From the NCBI GenBank assembly GCA_033439795.1, contig JAUTDP010000004.1, positions 1,178,001-1,242,000 of the forward strand: DNA of 64,000 bases. Reading direction: 5' to 3'. The position numbers and the translations under genes were made by a program. Of the stretch, positions 33,938 to 46,031 are shown piece by piece. Source of the DNA: Sordaria brevicollis (taxonomy: Eukaryota; Ascomycota; Sordariomycetes; Sordariales; Sordariaceae). Numbering within the stretch: the stretch's first letter is position 1; every line of letters begins with the position of its first letter. The notes below the pieces were generated by a model that was given only the letters and a program-made list of their open reading frames with translations, was not told the DNA's origin and did not search any database.

Positions 33938-34186
33938 TCACATGTCGCAGTTGTCGATCCCTTCGCCAATCACCCCCGTCCGCTTCTTCAGTAGACAAAG
34001 GTCTGTGTCAAACTCTGTGCCCAGCCCATCTCGTCGTGTCATCTGAGAAAGATCTGTAATAGGTGACTTGTCAGTCAGAAGCGCCTCAAAGCCGTTGAAA
34101 GCTTGCTTACCTGATGATGGAATGGGAGCAGCAAACACTGATGCCACTGACACAACAAGGAAAACCAACAGCGTGACAGTCTTCAT
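33938..34186 (-). CDS. Small secreted peptide precursor (63 residues) with dibasic sites
   Basis: Exons 34186-34111 and 34053-33938, with a well-formed 57-nt intron (GTAAGC donor, CTGAC branch point, TTACAG acceptor). The N-terminus MKTVTLLVFLVVSVASVFA is a strong signal peptide, followed by APIPSS. The mature part carries two dibasic motifs, RR and KKR, suited to Kex2 cleavage. These would release a 12-15 residue segment ending in DLCLL and the C-terminal TGVIGEGIDNCDM. Each segment holds one Cys. No family recognised. It could be a secreted signalling peptide, an effector-like protein or a ribosomal peptide precursor. The gene lies 1.2 kb from a UstYa-family gene on the same strand. Confidence 0.75.
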   Translation of the reverse strand: MKTVTLLVFLVVSVASVFAAPIPSSGKQAFNGFEALLTDKSPITDLSQMTRRDGLGTEFDTDLCLLKKRTGVIGEGIDNCDM

Positions 34187-35725
34187 ATTTTCGGTGGCCA
34201 CAGTGAATAGCTGACCGGCTGTGTGGTATGAACTCAGGATGAGATGTGTTTGGAAGGAGGTGTCGGCATTGAAAGATGGGCCTGGAGAGAAAAGAGATGA
34301 AGCAAGCAAAGAGAAGGGAAAAGACCAGTGAGCCACTGACGATGACTTCAGACCGAAAGATATACAAACCAAGCAAAAAGCCAAGGATATTACTAGTCAT
34401 AGCCGATCGGCAAAACATCACTGGACGTATCATCACTTCCCGGTACTTGTGACAAGAAGCGCCTAGCAGAAACACGTTAACAACGAACTCACAGTTCCAT
34501 GTCCCATGATCACGCCTTTGGGGGGCAGACAAAATTCTAAGCACAATCTACTGTTTTCAACCGTCAGTTTAAGAGACTAAAAGAGGAAATACCGTCTTGG
34601 CCAGCACCCAACATCGACGGTGTATCAAGGGTGTAGACGCACCTGCAAACACATCCCACTGAGAAGTGGTTCAACGAACAAAAGATCCATCTCGTCATCA
34701 TCACCGCCCAGGAAATTTGTTGCAACAAATTCCAATGATGAACTAAGAACATGAAGCGAGACATCGGCAGTGGTCCGATGGTGGCTGATGACCGCATCCG
34801 CACGGAGAAGTACCGACATTGCAATGCTGACTGTGCCTCAGCGTTGCTTCCCCATCCTCTCCCATCACACGTTCCGCTTCTTCAATGTTAACTCCTTTCG
34901 GTGTTGATACCCGTGAATCACTCACCCCGGCTTGGCTTGTTTTGGCCCGGACTATACCTCGACCCGAACCGAGGCCGAGATCAAGACTATCTTGACTGGC
35001 AAGGCTCGCTGACACACATCCCACATGTTCGTATCCTCGCCAACGGCAGTCAGGAACCGAGTACGCTTACATTGACGTTGGTCCACGGTTCAGCCAGGCT
35101 TTGCCCAGGTGCAACACTCACTCTATCGTCACCGCTGGAGAATTTCCAGACACAAGCGGGATGGTGGTTCCATCAATCATTTGTCTGCACAACTGCAAGC
35201 AGTTGTCTTCCTATACCAGTCCTCGGAAGCGGAAGCTATTCACAGCTCTGCTGTGCCCTAACCGACACCCTAGAACTACACGTGAGGGTTGAGACTCGAA
35301 AAATATCCAGTAGTACAAGAGATCTCAGTGAACGACACCATTCCCAACCCAACAATCAGGAACTGGTCTCTGAGGGCACAATATTGAGAGCGAGGCAACG
35401 TTGCAAACCACCAAAACATTCTCGACAAAATGTCTGGGTCCCTCCATTCTTGGCTTCAGCCCGTACTCTGGAGAGACGGAAGCAGGCCTTGGCAAAGAAA
35501 AGTAACAATCAACCACCCGTGTGATATATAGAACAATCTTTCGTGGTTATCTTACAGCCGTGTTGCCCACATATCTTCAGCAAATCTTGCTTCCGTGTTA
35601 CTATTCTTATCCTCAACCTGCCGTACTCCTCCGGTTTGTGACCAGCCAAGGCACTGCACTCTTTGGTTGTGAAGTAGTTCTAGACCCGCCCCCAAGCCAG
35701 ATCGTAGCTCAACCCCAAGACCAAC
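34187..35725. other. Intergenic region
   Basis: 1.5 kb between the peptide gene promoter and the 3' end of the carboxylesterase gene. A plus-strand frame (34901-35524) has no ATG at its start, no domain and odd composition, so it is not annotated. Confidence 0.5.
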
Positions 35726-37822
35726 TCAAACACCAAGCTTCTCGTTCAGAGAGTTGATGAAAGCACATCGCTTTAGCAGCTTCTCCTTCTCCATTAGCTC
35801 CTGCCTCCTCTTCCTCATCTGCTTCGGCTTCTTTGCTGCCTCATCCGCCTCCTCCTTCCCACCCATCTCTCCATACTCGACTCCCTCTCCCACAATCGGC
35901 TTCTGCATGCTCCCCAGATCTTGCTCAGCCGCGGCAACAATACCATGATGTCTAACCTTACAACTCCCCGTCCCCACCGGTCCGCCAATAACATGGACAT
36001 TTACCCCCTGTAATTCTTCCAAGCTCTTGATCATCTCAACATTATCCTCAATCTCCGGCCCACCAAACGCCTCGGGCCACTTCCATCCATCACTATTATC
36101 CTCACAACCTCCCTGTCTCGTGTCTTCTTTCTTTGTTTCCGGGCTAGGGTTCCCAGTAGCAGCAAACCTAACAAACGCCCCCGCCATCTCCCTCGCCAGT
36201 TTCTGGTCATCATCAGAACAAGCATCCCCAAATTCAGGAAAGACGCCGTTAAAGATGTAATTCGTATCGCTACCGTGGACTGCGCCCAAGTAGGGCATCC
36301 CAGCTCCCTTGAAAAGGGGCGTCAGCATGCTTTGGTTTAGCGTGTACAGCCGCACGCCAGCGAAGCCTTCGTCTTCTGCGTATGAGCCGCGGGAGAGGTG
36401 ATATCCAAAGTCAATAGACGAGCAGGTAAATAGGATGTCGCGCAAGATGCGCGAGATGCGGAAGTAGTGGATTGGTGCTTCTGGGTCGCTGTCTGGATTA
36501 CGGCGGGAGGCGTAGGAGTGGTATTCGGACAGGAAGTCGGAGGCGGGGTAGAGGGAGAACAGGGTGGAGATGTCGGTAGAAGAAAGGGAGTTGCCGACAA
36601 AGGGTTTGAGGGCGGAGATCATGGATTCTTCTGATACAAAGGAGGGGGCGGGACCGGCGTTGGTGGCGCCGTCGTCTTGGGCCCAGGAGAGGATTGTTGG
36701 GATTCCTTTTGCGTGGTGTTAGTTTTATGGGTGGTGGGAAAGGGGGGAAGGGGATCACGAACTTTTGACGAATTTACCAGACTGGTATAGAACAGATTGG
36801 CGATCGGGGATAAAGTCGTCGTCGATCGATGGAATAAAAGTAAACAGACCGGCAGGCGGGTGGTTCTCAACCGAGTAGGCCATTGCCTTCTCCGTTAGTT
36901 CCTCCATTGGCACCTTTCTTAGACACTCCAACAACTTTTCTTCGTCCTCTTGTTCAGTGCAGCCCACGCGTTCCGCCACATTCCTGGTGTGCCTCTCCGT
37001 TTCTACGCTGGTCATGTTCAGCGCCGTCCCCGGAGGACCACTCATCATCCACGCTCTTGTGAAGGGTGCGCCCTTGGAACCACCGTATGCGATCATTTGC
37101 AAACTGGTGAATGTCCCGCCTGCTGATAGTCCGAAAGCTGTCACCCTAGAGGGATCACCACCAAAGTGGGCAATATTGTCCTTAACCCACTCCAAAGCAG
37201 CTCTTTGGTCTCTCATCCCCAAGTTCAAACTCTTTTGCTCCTTCAGCAAAGGCAGTCTTGGAAATCCAAAGATTGTCAACCGGTAGTTTATCGCCACATA
37301 TATAATGGGCTCTCCCATCTCCACTGAGAACGCCAACAACCGATCAGGATCAAAGTGCGGATCATAAGCGGACCCTTTAACCACCCCGCCGCCATGGATG
37401 TGCACCACCACTGGCACTTTATCCCCTTCCTTCACTCCCGACGGGCGAGAAATGCGCAAGTTGAGACAATCCTCGCTTATGGCGTGAGTCTCGGAGAAGA
37501 AAGGTGGGATGGCGGGGAGGGATTGGGGACATGCTGGACCTGGGCTCGAAGCGTCGATGGTAGAGCCGGGAGAAGGGAGGTAGGGGACAGGAGGGGAGAA
37601 GCGGGGGGCGGTGGCGAAGCGGATGTTGAAGAAGTGCTCGATTTGGGAGTCTGAGGAGGGGATAGTGGTGATAGTGCCCTTGTAGGAGAGGTTGTTGATG
37701 GGGTCTTTGACGATGGGTGCATCTGAGGAGGAGGAGGAGGAGGAGTCGGCGAGGACGGAGGTGGTGGTTAGGCTGAGGCCGAGGAGGAGCGCCGCGCGGA
37801 GCGGCTGGAGTGCAGACCGCAT
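35726..37822 (-). CDS. Secreted type-B carboxylesterase, two exons
   Basis: The start is the ATG at 37822; the first about 25 residues (MRSALQPLRAALLLGLSL onward) form a signal peptide. Exon 1 ends at 36763 or 36778 and exon 2 runs 36705-35726, giving about 679 or 674 residues. The alpha/beta hydrolase features of the family are present: SEDCLNL (near 116-122), oxyanion HGGG (143-146), nucleophile Ser233 in FGLSAGG, an acidic segment QDDGATNAG and the catalytic-His region AVHGSDTNY. Both donor sites keep the frame. The one at 36762 (GTTCGT, weak) keeps the family-like SGKFVK segment; the one at 36777 (GTAAAT, stronger) removes it. The C-terminal tail is unusually long and Lys/Arg/Glu-rich. 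The substrate is unknown. Confidence 0.9.
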
Positions 37823-39681
37823 TGTGGGGTGAGGTGCCAAGTGACGGAGTGAGTACCTCTAGTTGCTGGTGGCGTTTCTTCAGCTTTGATGTTCCAAGGG
37901 AAGGTATGGAAAGTGCATTGGGGTGCCTCGGACAGTCAAGAGTGAGTGAAGCTTTCTTGACCGATGTGCGTGATGGTGCAACTTGAAAGACTGGTTGGTG
38001 ATGGTGTGATGTTTTGTTGACTTTTGTTCACGATTCAAAGATGGCACGCGAAGCTTTGAACTTTAGACGCGACTGACATGTGCCAAAGAAAAACGAAAGA
38101 CTTTGGACGATGGCCAGCATGTCAGGCTTTGCCAGGGCTTGCCGGTTCTTGAGCCGAAAACGGCTGTCAAGGCAAGTCGATGTGACACAAATGGGGGGGT
38201 CCAACGTCCAACGAACAACCAGGGCAACGACACAATCAGGCGGGGTTAATCGGACAGGAACGGGAAGTATCGATAGAACTCTTAATGGCAGGAGCGAACT
38301 GTCTGCTGACTGTTCGGCGGCCGCAGCTTTGCAAACCAACTTGAACAGTTGCATCTCGAGACCCTTGATCTCATCAACGATACCATTGCATAACGGCATT
38401 CGTCGCAACTCCTCGGTCGTCAGCTTGAGCACTGTACTACATCTCTGCAAGTTGCTTCGAGTCCGATAACTTGTGCGTGATTGGCCCTTCATTCGGATTC
38501 GTGCGCAACATGATTCCAAATTCCAAACGTAACCGGTGTCCTTGTGTACCATGGTCTCGTCGTTGTGTTGGTTCCTTGAGGTCCGAAGGTTGTCAAAATA
38601 GGGACCCAGTCAAGATTCGTATAGGGGACCACAGAAAATCCTCCGTATGCAGCTTATCGGGGTTCGTCACAAAACCACCGGCTAAGCAGTTCCCATATTC
38701 CCGGGGGAAAATCGAGGTTCAGGTTCCAGATAATTGGCCGAATTGGTTGGGTTGCATTACTCGCTTGCCCTCATAAACAGTCGGTGGTAGGTGCAACCCC
38801 ATTAAAGGATCCAGAATATGGTGATCAATCCTTCAGCTCTTATTATCCGACTGTGATCCTACATTGATTCTGTTAATTGCCGTGCAACCACTCCGATAGA
38901 AAAGGCGGAATGGTTCTGAGTACCTGCGCCGCAAAGAAGCGTCGGTCATGGTCTTTGTGTCCCCTATAAAACGGCCCGTTGTCCGCACCCCTCATTGACT
39001 GTGCGGTTCGTCCCCCTTGTTGACCATGGTTCGTTACTGCATGTTGTGTGGTATTTTTCTGTGCTTTTGCGGTTCGCGTGTATGCATTGGACGAATGAGT
39101 TGAAGGAAAGCGAGGTGAGGGGACGGGCTGGGCGGACGGCTGATATAGAACTATAACAGGCAGACAAGGTCACGCTTTTCCAAAGGTTTGTGTAACCATT
39201 CCAGGTAATAGCTGGGCGCGGGCGGGACACATGGGGATATGGCGGCATGTGTTGCTACTTGGATCAACGTTTTGGTGTACTGAGCAGGTAGGACGGTAGG
39301 ATGGTAGGAGTAGGATGGATTGCGACATGCCCGGACAGAAGGCCATGCTGGGAAGTCAAAACAGTGGTAGGAACTGTTGTGAAACGGCACAGAAGAACGA
39401 CGGAAAAGGCTGGAATGGGCTGTCGGCACATTTTTCCTTTCGTCGCTTACTCTTGGCTGCGAAGGGCTGGAGACTGGAGCTCCAGGTCTGTATCGTCCGG
39501 CTGGCGCAATGGTGGATGAACTGTATGATACCCATAGTAATAATGTAGCCTTTCCCATCGGGGCCGCAATTGACATCTCGGTGTCTCCTCCTTGAAAGCC
39601 AAATGCACGAGATCAATTGACCTCTGGTCTCAACCCGTTGACATCACCAGATCGGACTTGTTCGAACAGTCTCAATCCATC
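37823..39681. other. Intergenic region, divergent promoters
   Basis: 1.86 kb between the divergent carboxylesterase and rhodopsin-domain genes. Open frames up to 174 codons occur on both strands but none has a recognisable domain. Confidence 0.5.
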
Positions 39682-41006
39682 ATGTCTCAGCCACAACTGT
39701 CTCCTCCAGAGTATGACAACCCGGGCGCCTTGATCGCCGGGTCCGTCATCATGTGGATCGTCTCGACGGCGTGTGTTGGCCTGAGATTCTACTCCAAACG
39801 GTGGAAGCGGCAAGGCTACATCACGGCCGACTGGCTGATTGTTGTAGCGGCCGTCTTCGCAACCGGCATGACTGTGATGGAGATCTATGGTGAGTGAAGA
39901 CGCCGGCCATATGCCCTCTTTGATGCAACAACTTTCTGACTGAAGGACAGGCGTGGAGGAGCATGCGTTGGGATATCCACTAGGGGCATCGATTGAAGAC
40001 CCCAAGGCAGTCAATGGACGTCTGAACAAGGCCAAACATGTGCGTTTCCTTGACCTGGTATCCGAATCTGCCTTCTCGTACTGACTTGTGCCAGATCGAA
40101 CTCTCGTTCCTGCTGCTCGGTATCGCGGCCCTCGGCTTCATCAAGCTATCCGTGTCCTTCCTGTTCTGGCACCTCTTTGCCCGCGTCGTGTTTCGCCGGT
40201 TCCTGATGGTCTGGATTGCCATCCTTATCGTATGGACTCTTGCCTTTGTCTTGGGTGGCCTTTTAGAGTGTGGTTCACATCTCAAGGCTATCTTTGGAAC
40301 GCCGCAAGACTATCTCGACCACTGCGGAAGCGCCATCCCGACTGGGTACGCCATGGTGGGCAGTGATGTGGCGACGGACTTGATCACGCTGCTTATCCCC
40401 ATCCCCGTCATCTTTAGCATGAAGATGGACAAGCGGACAAGAATCTTGACGCTGCTGACGTTTATGATTGGTGCCCTGTGAGTCTTTGTCAGTTGAACAT
40501 GGTTGAGTGGCAGCCAGGCTAACATGAGATGACAGGTCTGTGGGTGCGTCGGTTGCCAAAGCCTACATCTACATCAAGGGCAGCATGGGTCTATGGACAT
40601 CGGATGCCATCTGTAAGCTCTTCCGTCCGGACCTGAGACAATCCCAGCTAACACAGAGTGTACACCAGCCATGCTCACTGGCCTGTCCATCTGGAATCTG
40701 GCTGAGGTCCATATCGGCATCATCGCTGCCTGCGGCCCTACTCTCCGACCGATCCTGGCACGCATCATACCGACCGAGAGCATCATGTCCCTCATGTCCC
40801 TTTTGGGAGTGAGCTCCAATGCAACCAAGCAGAACGAGCTCCCCTCTTTTGTCAAGATGCCGGATGCCGACAGTGCTGAGCAGTTGCAGCCAGGGGCGGA
40901 GAAGGTTATCTCCAAGGGTGCCGATGGGCCTCATGGGATTCGACAGTACGAACTGGAATCATGGAACGACGTCGAGTCCGAGAGACGGGGTCAGAATAAT
41001 GTCTGA
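39682..41006 (+). CDS. Fungal rhodopsin-domain integral membrane protein (SAT4/PTH11-like), five exons
   Basis: Exons 39682-39889, 39951-40039, 40095-40477, 40536-40612 and 40669-41006 (introns 55-61 nt, all with CTRAC-like branch points) give 364 residues from the ATG at 39682. About seven hydrophobic helices are visible: two in exon 1, four in exon 3 and its end, and one in the last exon. There are family-like features such as a Gly/Leu-arg-Phe-Tyr stretch (VGLRFYSK), TADWLIVVA, IKLSVSFLFWHLF and the RTRILTLLTFMIGALSVGASVAK segment. The C-terminal tail is polar. These proteins are numerous in filamentous ascomycetes. Some relate to the PTH11 receptor, but most have no known ligand. No CFEM domain is present. 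Confidence 0.9.
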
Positions 41007-42831
41007 GGAAACAGCCAGTGTCTCGATGCTAGTAACATTCAAAGTAATCATCGGCCATCCTCTTTTCCATCGTCTTGTCATCGTGTCAACCATGGCTCGG
41101 GCAGTGTTGGTCCGATGGCCGAGTCTTTTGAGAGACTTTGTGTTTTCGCTTCATGATATCAACTCCAAGGGCTGTCGTCGTCCATGTCCTGACCGAGTGA
41201 TTGGCCCATGTCATCTGGTTTACGAAAGATAGCCGACGTGGGCCTTTGCGATGAAAACGAAGACTTGATGTAACTGCGATGAGCTGATGGCATGGATGAT
41301 GGGCGGAAAGTGTGAAATGAGGAAACTGGAGATGGTTGTTTGCCAAACACAGTCACAGCCACACGGGGATGCCCGGCACGTGCAGGTGCAATTTGGTACC
41401 TTGCAGCAGTTCACGCGCCTGCCCCTGAAGCCACTGCAAGCCACTGCAAGCCACTGCAAGCCACTGCAAGCCACTCCCTCCGTGGCATCGAATTAACCTG
41501 ACCTGCCTGAGCCGACCCCCTGTGCCACTTTTCAACGGGCAAGATCAGAGGCGCAGGAGGCAAGCCGCTGGAAATTGGAAGCCATTCCGACTTTTCTCTC
41601 TTTCCTTTTTTTTTTGCACTTTGTCGACAACCCCCAATCCGAGGAATCATCCACAACCCTGACGTGTTCATGTCCTCAATGTTCTGGGCTCTCCTTTTCC
41701 AGGATCCCCCAGGAAGCATGGACCGTATGTCATCTTCGCTTCTTCGGCAGTGTTTTTACTCCACATGACATGAAAGCTTCATCGACGTCCTGTGATCTTT
41801 TGTTTGTCCATTTTGTTTCCCGTGTCTCCTCGCAGTCGCTCCCATCGAATCAAGATGGAAATTCGCAACGTGGTTGCCCGTCGCAAACAAGCCTCGGCAA
41901 GGACCCGGGATTGTTCTGCTAGTGATGCGTCCCAAACTCCATACAAAACAGAGCAAAGCACTGACAATGCACAGTAGATCTACTTGTACAGGGGTGCCGT
42001 TGACATTTCGAATGACCTTCCACGATAGCGCCGACTTCGATCTGATCTGGGTGTAGCGTATGTAGGCAGCTTCGCGGGTTGACCGAGTTCACCAAGGTCA
42101 CTACAATAGATCTCTCGCTAGTGATGTGGTCCATCCTCCATGGTTCCAGCCCGGATCAACATGGACATTAGATGTCAACAAGCAATGGCCCCTTTCACCG
42201 ACATCTCGGATCAGCCTTCTTTCCGGCATAACGGACTCCGAACGGACACAGAGATGCAAGAACATGAGCGAGTACGTACGGCAGCTCAGCTGTCATCAGG
42301 CGCTAGGCGAGCACAGATCTGGCCGCGCTATTGAGCGCACTATCGGTTTTTTGATCACCCCCCATGGAAAGCTTGTTGCTCTTTAGAGTACGGCCCTACC
42401 AGCCTACACGTGTGCGTGCCTGGTCTTCCAGATAGCTGGGAACATGTCTACACACAGTACTAGCCCCCTTGGTGATGAGTTAGCGGGAAACACGATACGG
42501 TCTAGGCCCGTCCAATCGGCCCAGTACGGCCTCCCCAAAAGGGATATACAAAATCATCGATAGCTCGTGTGGCGTCCTATCAACACCAGCACACCAGCAT
42601 CCGGAAATTGCACATAGACCGACTTCAGCCCTCAGCCGCTCTCCTGGGTCAGGCAACCTCTCTGACATCGACTTTTCCGGGATCAAAAAGGTTTCCATTG
42701 CCACCCTTAACAGAAGTGATCGACAACAGCCAACCGTGGATTCGGAATCCTACAAAGAGAGGTTGCTGTCTCGATACACTCGCTTATTACTCACTTCAGT
42801 CACTCTTTAACGAGCCTCTCTTGTTTCCATT
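41007..42831. other. Intergenic region
   Basis: 1.8 kb without a supported gene. It contains a perfect short tandem repeat (41429-41475) and the promoter of the downstream secreted-protein gene. Small frames of 60-137 codons on both strands are unsupported. Confidence 0.5.
41429..41475. repeat. 10-bp tandem repeat, about 4.5 copies
   Basis: The unit CCACTGCAAG is repeated four times perfectly (41431-41470), with partial units at both ends. It lies downstream of the rhodopsin-domain gene and outside any supported coding region. Confidence 0.9.
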
Positions 42832-44278
42832 ATGAAGCAAGCTTTGTTCTTGGCCTCGGGCCTTGCCTGGCTGAACCTGGCCTCTGCCGCTTGCTGCCGC
42901 AGCAACAAGTGCTTGAAGGGTATGGTCAACCTTCAAATGGTCTTTAACTGGGGAAACACTGACCAAGGGCTTATATAGCCATCGTGCAAAACGAAAACGG
43001 GGTCGATGACTGCGCTGCGGCTCTCGTCGAGACTGTCATCGTCGTGGGTACCACCGTGACCGAGGTTAATACAGTCACCGCCACCGAGTATGCCACCGTT
43101 CTGGGTACCGAAATTGTCACCGAGACCGAGTCAACCATCGCCGCAACCGAGACTGTATTCTTCACCGAGAGCTCTTCCGTTACCCTTGGCACCGAAACCA
43201 TCTCTTTGCGCACAACCGAGACCACCATCGCCAGCACGGAGACGGTGTTCGAGACCGTCACCCTCCCGGCTCCCACTTTTGAAAAGAAGCGTGACGTCGA
43301 TACCTTGACCTTTGTAGAGCCCACCAGCTCTGCCCCGGCCGAGTCTGCTCCCCCTCAGTCTTCACCCACGCTCCCCGCCTATGCTTTGGACTGCCCGTCC
43401 TTTGACAAGTACAAGTCGGCCTGCAAGTGCGTCGGCGGCGAGATCATAACCGTCACCGAACCCATGCCCGTTTCTATTGTTACTGTCGAAGAGACCACTG
43501 TAAGTCTTCACAGCCTTGACATCACCAGAGAACTATTGCTAATTTGACCTTCCTTACCAAGACCGTCTTTGCCTCTGTCGCCGCTACCGTTACCACCACG
43601 GAGACTGAGTTGGTCTCACTCACGGCGACGACCTCTGCTACCACGACTGTTCTTGTGGAGGACGTTGAGACCGTCACCGCCACTCAGACCGATGTTGTCT
43701 CCATTACTACCACTATCACCGCGGTCGAGACGGCGACTTTGGCTCCTGAGCCCGTCCAGCCCGTGTGCAAAATCAACACCGACGCCTTCCGTGTAACAGA
43801 CAAGTACAATGGCAACGATCTTTACATCTACGCCAACATGCTAAACGCTTTGAGTGGTGGTGTGAACTGGCAACCAGCCCCCGCTTCCACTTCTCCCACC
43901 GTTCAGAATAAGTACAACTTGGGTATTGATAGTGAAGGCTATCTTTACCTTCACGACGGGGTCCTTCCATACTCGTACAAATACTACTTTTACGTCCAGC
44001 AGACCCCGGGCTTTTCGGGATCCGTGTGGCCTCAAGTAGGAATCGAGGCAAGTATCAAGAATTCGGTTGCGCAGGCCCCTGATCGGATCAGCCTGCTCAA
44101 GGCCTGCGTCAATCCCGCCAAGGGTGAGCTTACGATGCAGGATTCCTTCGGCCGAAAGAACATCCTTTGGTGCGGTAATCAGCTTTGGCTGAGTAACGGC
44201 GTGGGTGAGGATGTCAATCGCGGAAGTCCCTGCCAGCAGATGTTCCCCAAGACTGTAGCGCCAGTTAGAGCCGTCTAG
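42832..44278 (+). CDS. Secreted Thr-rich (mucin-like) protein, three exons
   Basis: Exons 42832-42919, 42979-43499 and 43562-44278 (introns 59 and 62 nt) give 441 residues. The N-terminus MKQALFLASGLAWLNLASA is a signal peptide, followed by a short Cys motif (CCRSNKC). Two long Thr/Val/Glu-rich regions with many T-E-T and V-T-x-T units would be heavily O-glycosylated. They flank a small Cys-containing module (ALDCPSFDKYKSACKCVGG). A KKR dibasic site lies between. The C-terminal about 180 residues form a globular-looking region with several aromatic residues and Cys pairs. The layout suggests a cell-wall or extracellular matrix protein. No GPI signal is evident, since the end PVRAV is not hydrophobic enough. 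Confidence 0.85.
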
Positions 44279-44750
44279 AGCATACGATTGCACGTATGGA
44301 ATATAGAATAGCATGCCGGGCGTTGGATGCTTTGTCTATAATTGTTTTCAAGCCTTTAGATAGAGTTCAACCTTGGATGTTACCAAAGACGTCAACGTTC
44401 CGTTGCCTCATTTGTGTCCTTAGCTCCGCTTTTCAAGTTGTCATTCACCACTTCCTCTGCTCTTATGTCAACAACGCACTCTGGTATATCGTGCGTAGAT
44501 AAGTAACCAACAAATACGTCCAAGACTCAAGTTTCGTACCAACGGCTATGAACAAGTCGCACTACAAAATCAACAACAAACAATCTTCGACTTCCGTACG
44601 CGCCATGGTTTTGCCCCATGACACCGACCTCACCTTTCTCTTCTTTGCTCCCCCTTCCGACATCCCTCCTAATCACTAGGAAAAGGAATCCCCATCCTAA
44701 TTCAATTCCCAATCCTCATCCTAGGCAGCCAGCAAGTCCCTTTCCTTCTT
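44279..44750. other. Intergenic region
   Basis: About 470 bases between convergent genes, containing both 3' UTRs. Nothing else recognised. Confidence 0.5.
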
Positions 44751-45712
44751 CTAAAGACCCAACCCAGCAACCCTCCTCCACCCCACATTCCCAATCACCA
44801 CCCCACCCCCTTGCAACTTCTCAAACCCATTCCCACCATCCTCAATCTCCCGCTTGATATCCCCATCCCACCTCCCCATCGCCATCTCCACCACCCCTTT
44901 TCCTAGTTCCTCAGTCGGGCTCCAAAGCTTTTTATACCCAACCCTTATCGGCGGGCCCAGAACCTTAACAGCTAACGTCATGAAGGTACTGAGTTTAGGA
45001 ATGTAAGGAAGGATAGCAGAGTGTGAGGAGGGGTCTACATAGCCGGGTCGCATTGATATTGGGAAAAAGGTGGGAGAGGATAAAGAGGAGAGGGCGAGCT
45101 CGGCTTGTCCTTTGATTATGGCGTAGTAGGGGGTTGTTAGGCGGGCGGGGAGGGAGAGGGAGGAGGGGGGCGTGGTGGTGGCGCCTTCTCCGGATATGTA
45201 GATGAAGTGGAATGGTTTACTGGAGGGGTTGGGTTGGGTGTGTAAGGGAGAGGAGGTGGATGTGGACGATGAAGGGGAAAGAGATTGGAAAGCGGTTGCT
45301 GCTGCGAGGGGAAAGGATTTGGTGATGCGGATGTATTCCCTTTCCCACAGTTACCTCTAATATCAGCTGCTTGAAACCAGGGCTGGAAGGTCGAGCCAAG
45401 AATGAAGACGGAAAAAGAAGAAAAAAAAAGAAGGAGAAAATAAAAAACATACTCCTTCCCCACCGCATTTTGGCTAACTCCCAACGCCCACACGCATCCC
45501 GTCGCCCCCTCAAGCTGGTTAAGCAAGTCGCTATCGTACTTCTCAAAGTCTTTGTGGAGGATGACGTTGATGCGCGGATCTTTGGCGTCTTCGGCCATTT
45601 TGACGGGACGTCGGCTGATGATGGAGATCTTGGAGATGTCGGGAGTCTTGATCATGGCGTCGAGCACGGCGGAGCCGACGAGGCCGGTGGCGCCTGTTAG
45701 GATTAGATGCAT
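44751..45712 (-). CDS. Rossmann-fold NAD(P)-binding protein (atypical SDR/NmrA-like), two exons
   Basis: Exons 45712-45453 and 45339-44751 (113-nt intron) give 282 residues starting MHLILTGATGLVGSA. The dinucleotide-binding motif TGATGLVG is at the very N-terminus, followed by ISRRP (a typical cofactor-specificity region) and ALGVSQNAVGKEEYIR, which corresponds to the segment leading to the catalytic-region helix of HTATIP2-like atypical SDRs. An in-frame ATG at 45832 would add 40 residues of hydrophobic sequence. I prefer 45712 because family members begin at the beta-strand. Exon 2 is unusually Ser/Pro/Thr-rich near its start. Substrate unknown. The 5' end lies about 300 bp from the repeat block. 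Confidence 0.85.
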
Positions 45713-46014
45713 TTTGTTGGTGTCGGAAGTCCGGTTCGACAGTGGAATAGGGAGGGCAAAGAATGAAGAACAAATGGGAAGGGATAAGGCGACGAAAGAC
45801 AAAAGAGAAACCCAAGAAGAGATATATATCATGCAGTTGCTATGGTCTACAAAGCGGCCGCCAGATCATGATGCTATCTAATACTGCCTGGTGTGTACCT
45901 TGCCGTCGTCACCTCTCGAATCTCACATAAGCCGTATCGGGAATACCTTAACTCCGTTCGTCCAATGACATGACATGTCTTACATCTGAGACTCGGCGGG
46001 TGCAATATCCAGGA
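45713..46014. other. Short flank before the repeat block
   Basis: About 300 bases of normal composition, containing the promoter side of the Rossmann-fold gene and the pre-insertion flank of the LINE. No gene. Confidence 0.5.
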
Positions 46015-46031
46015 GCTGCCCGGGCGGGTTT
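46015..46031. repeat. LINE target-site duplication, left copy
   Basis: 17 bp identical to 55266-55282. It abuts the A-rich 3' tail of the minus-strand LINE. Confidence 0.85.

Noticed and set aside
34901..35524. 207-codon plus-strand frame upstream of the carboxylesterase 3' end
   Set aside because: It starts at a non-ATG codon, has no domain and no usable splice context.
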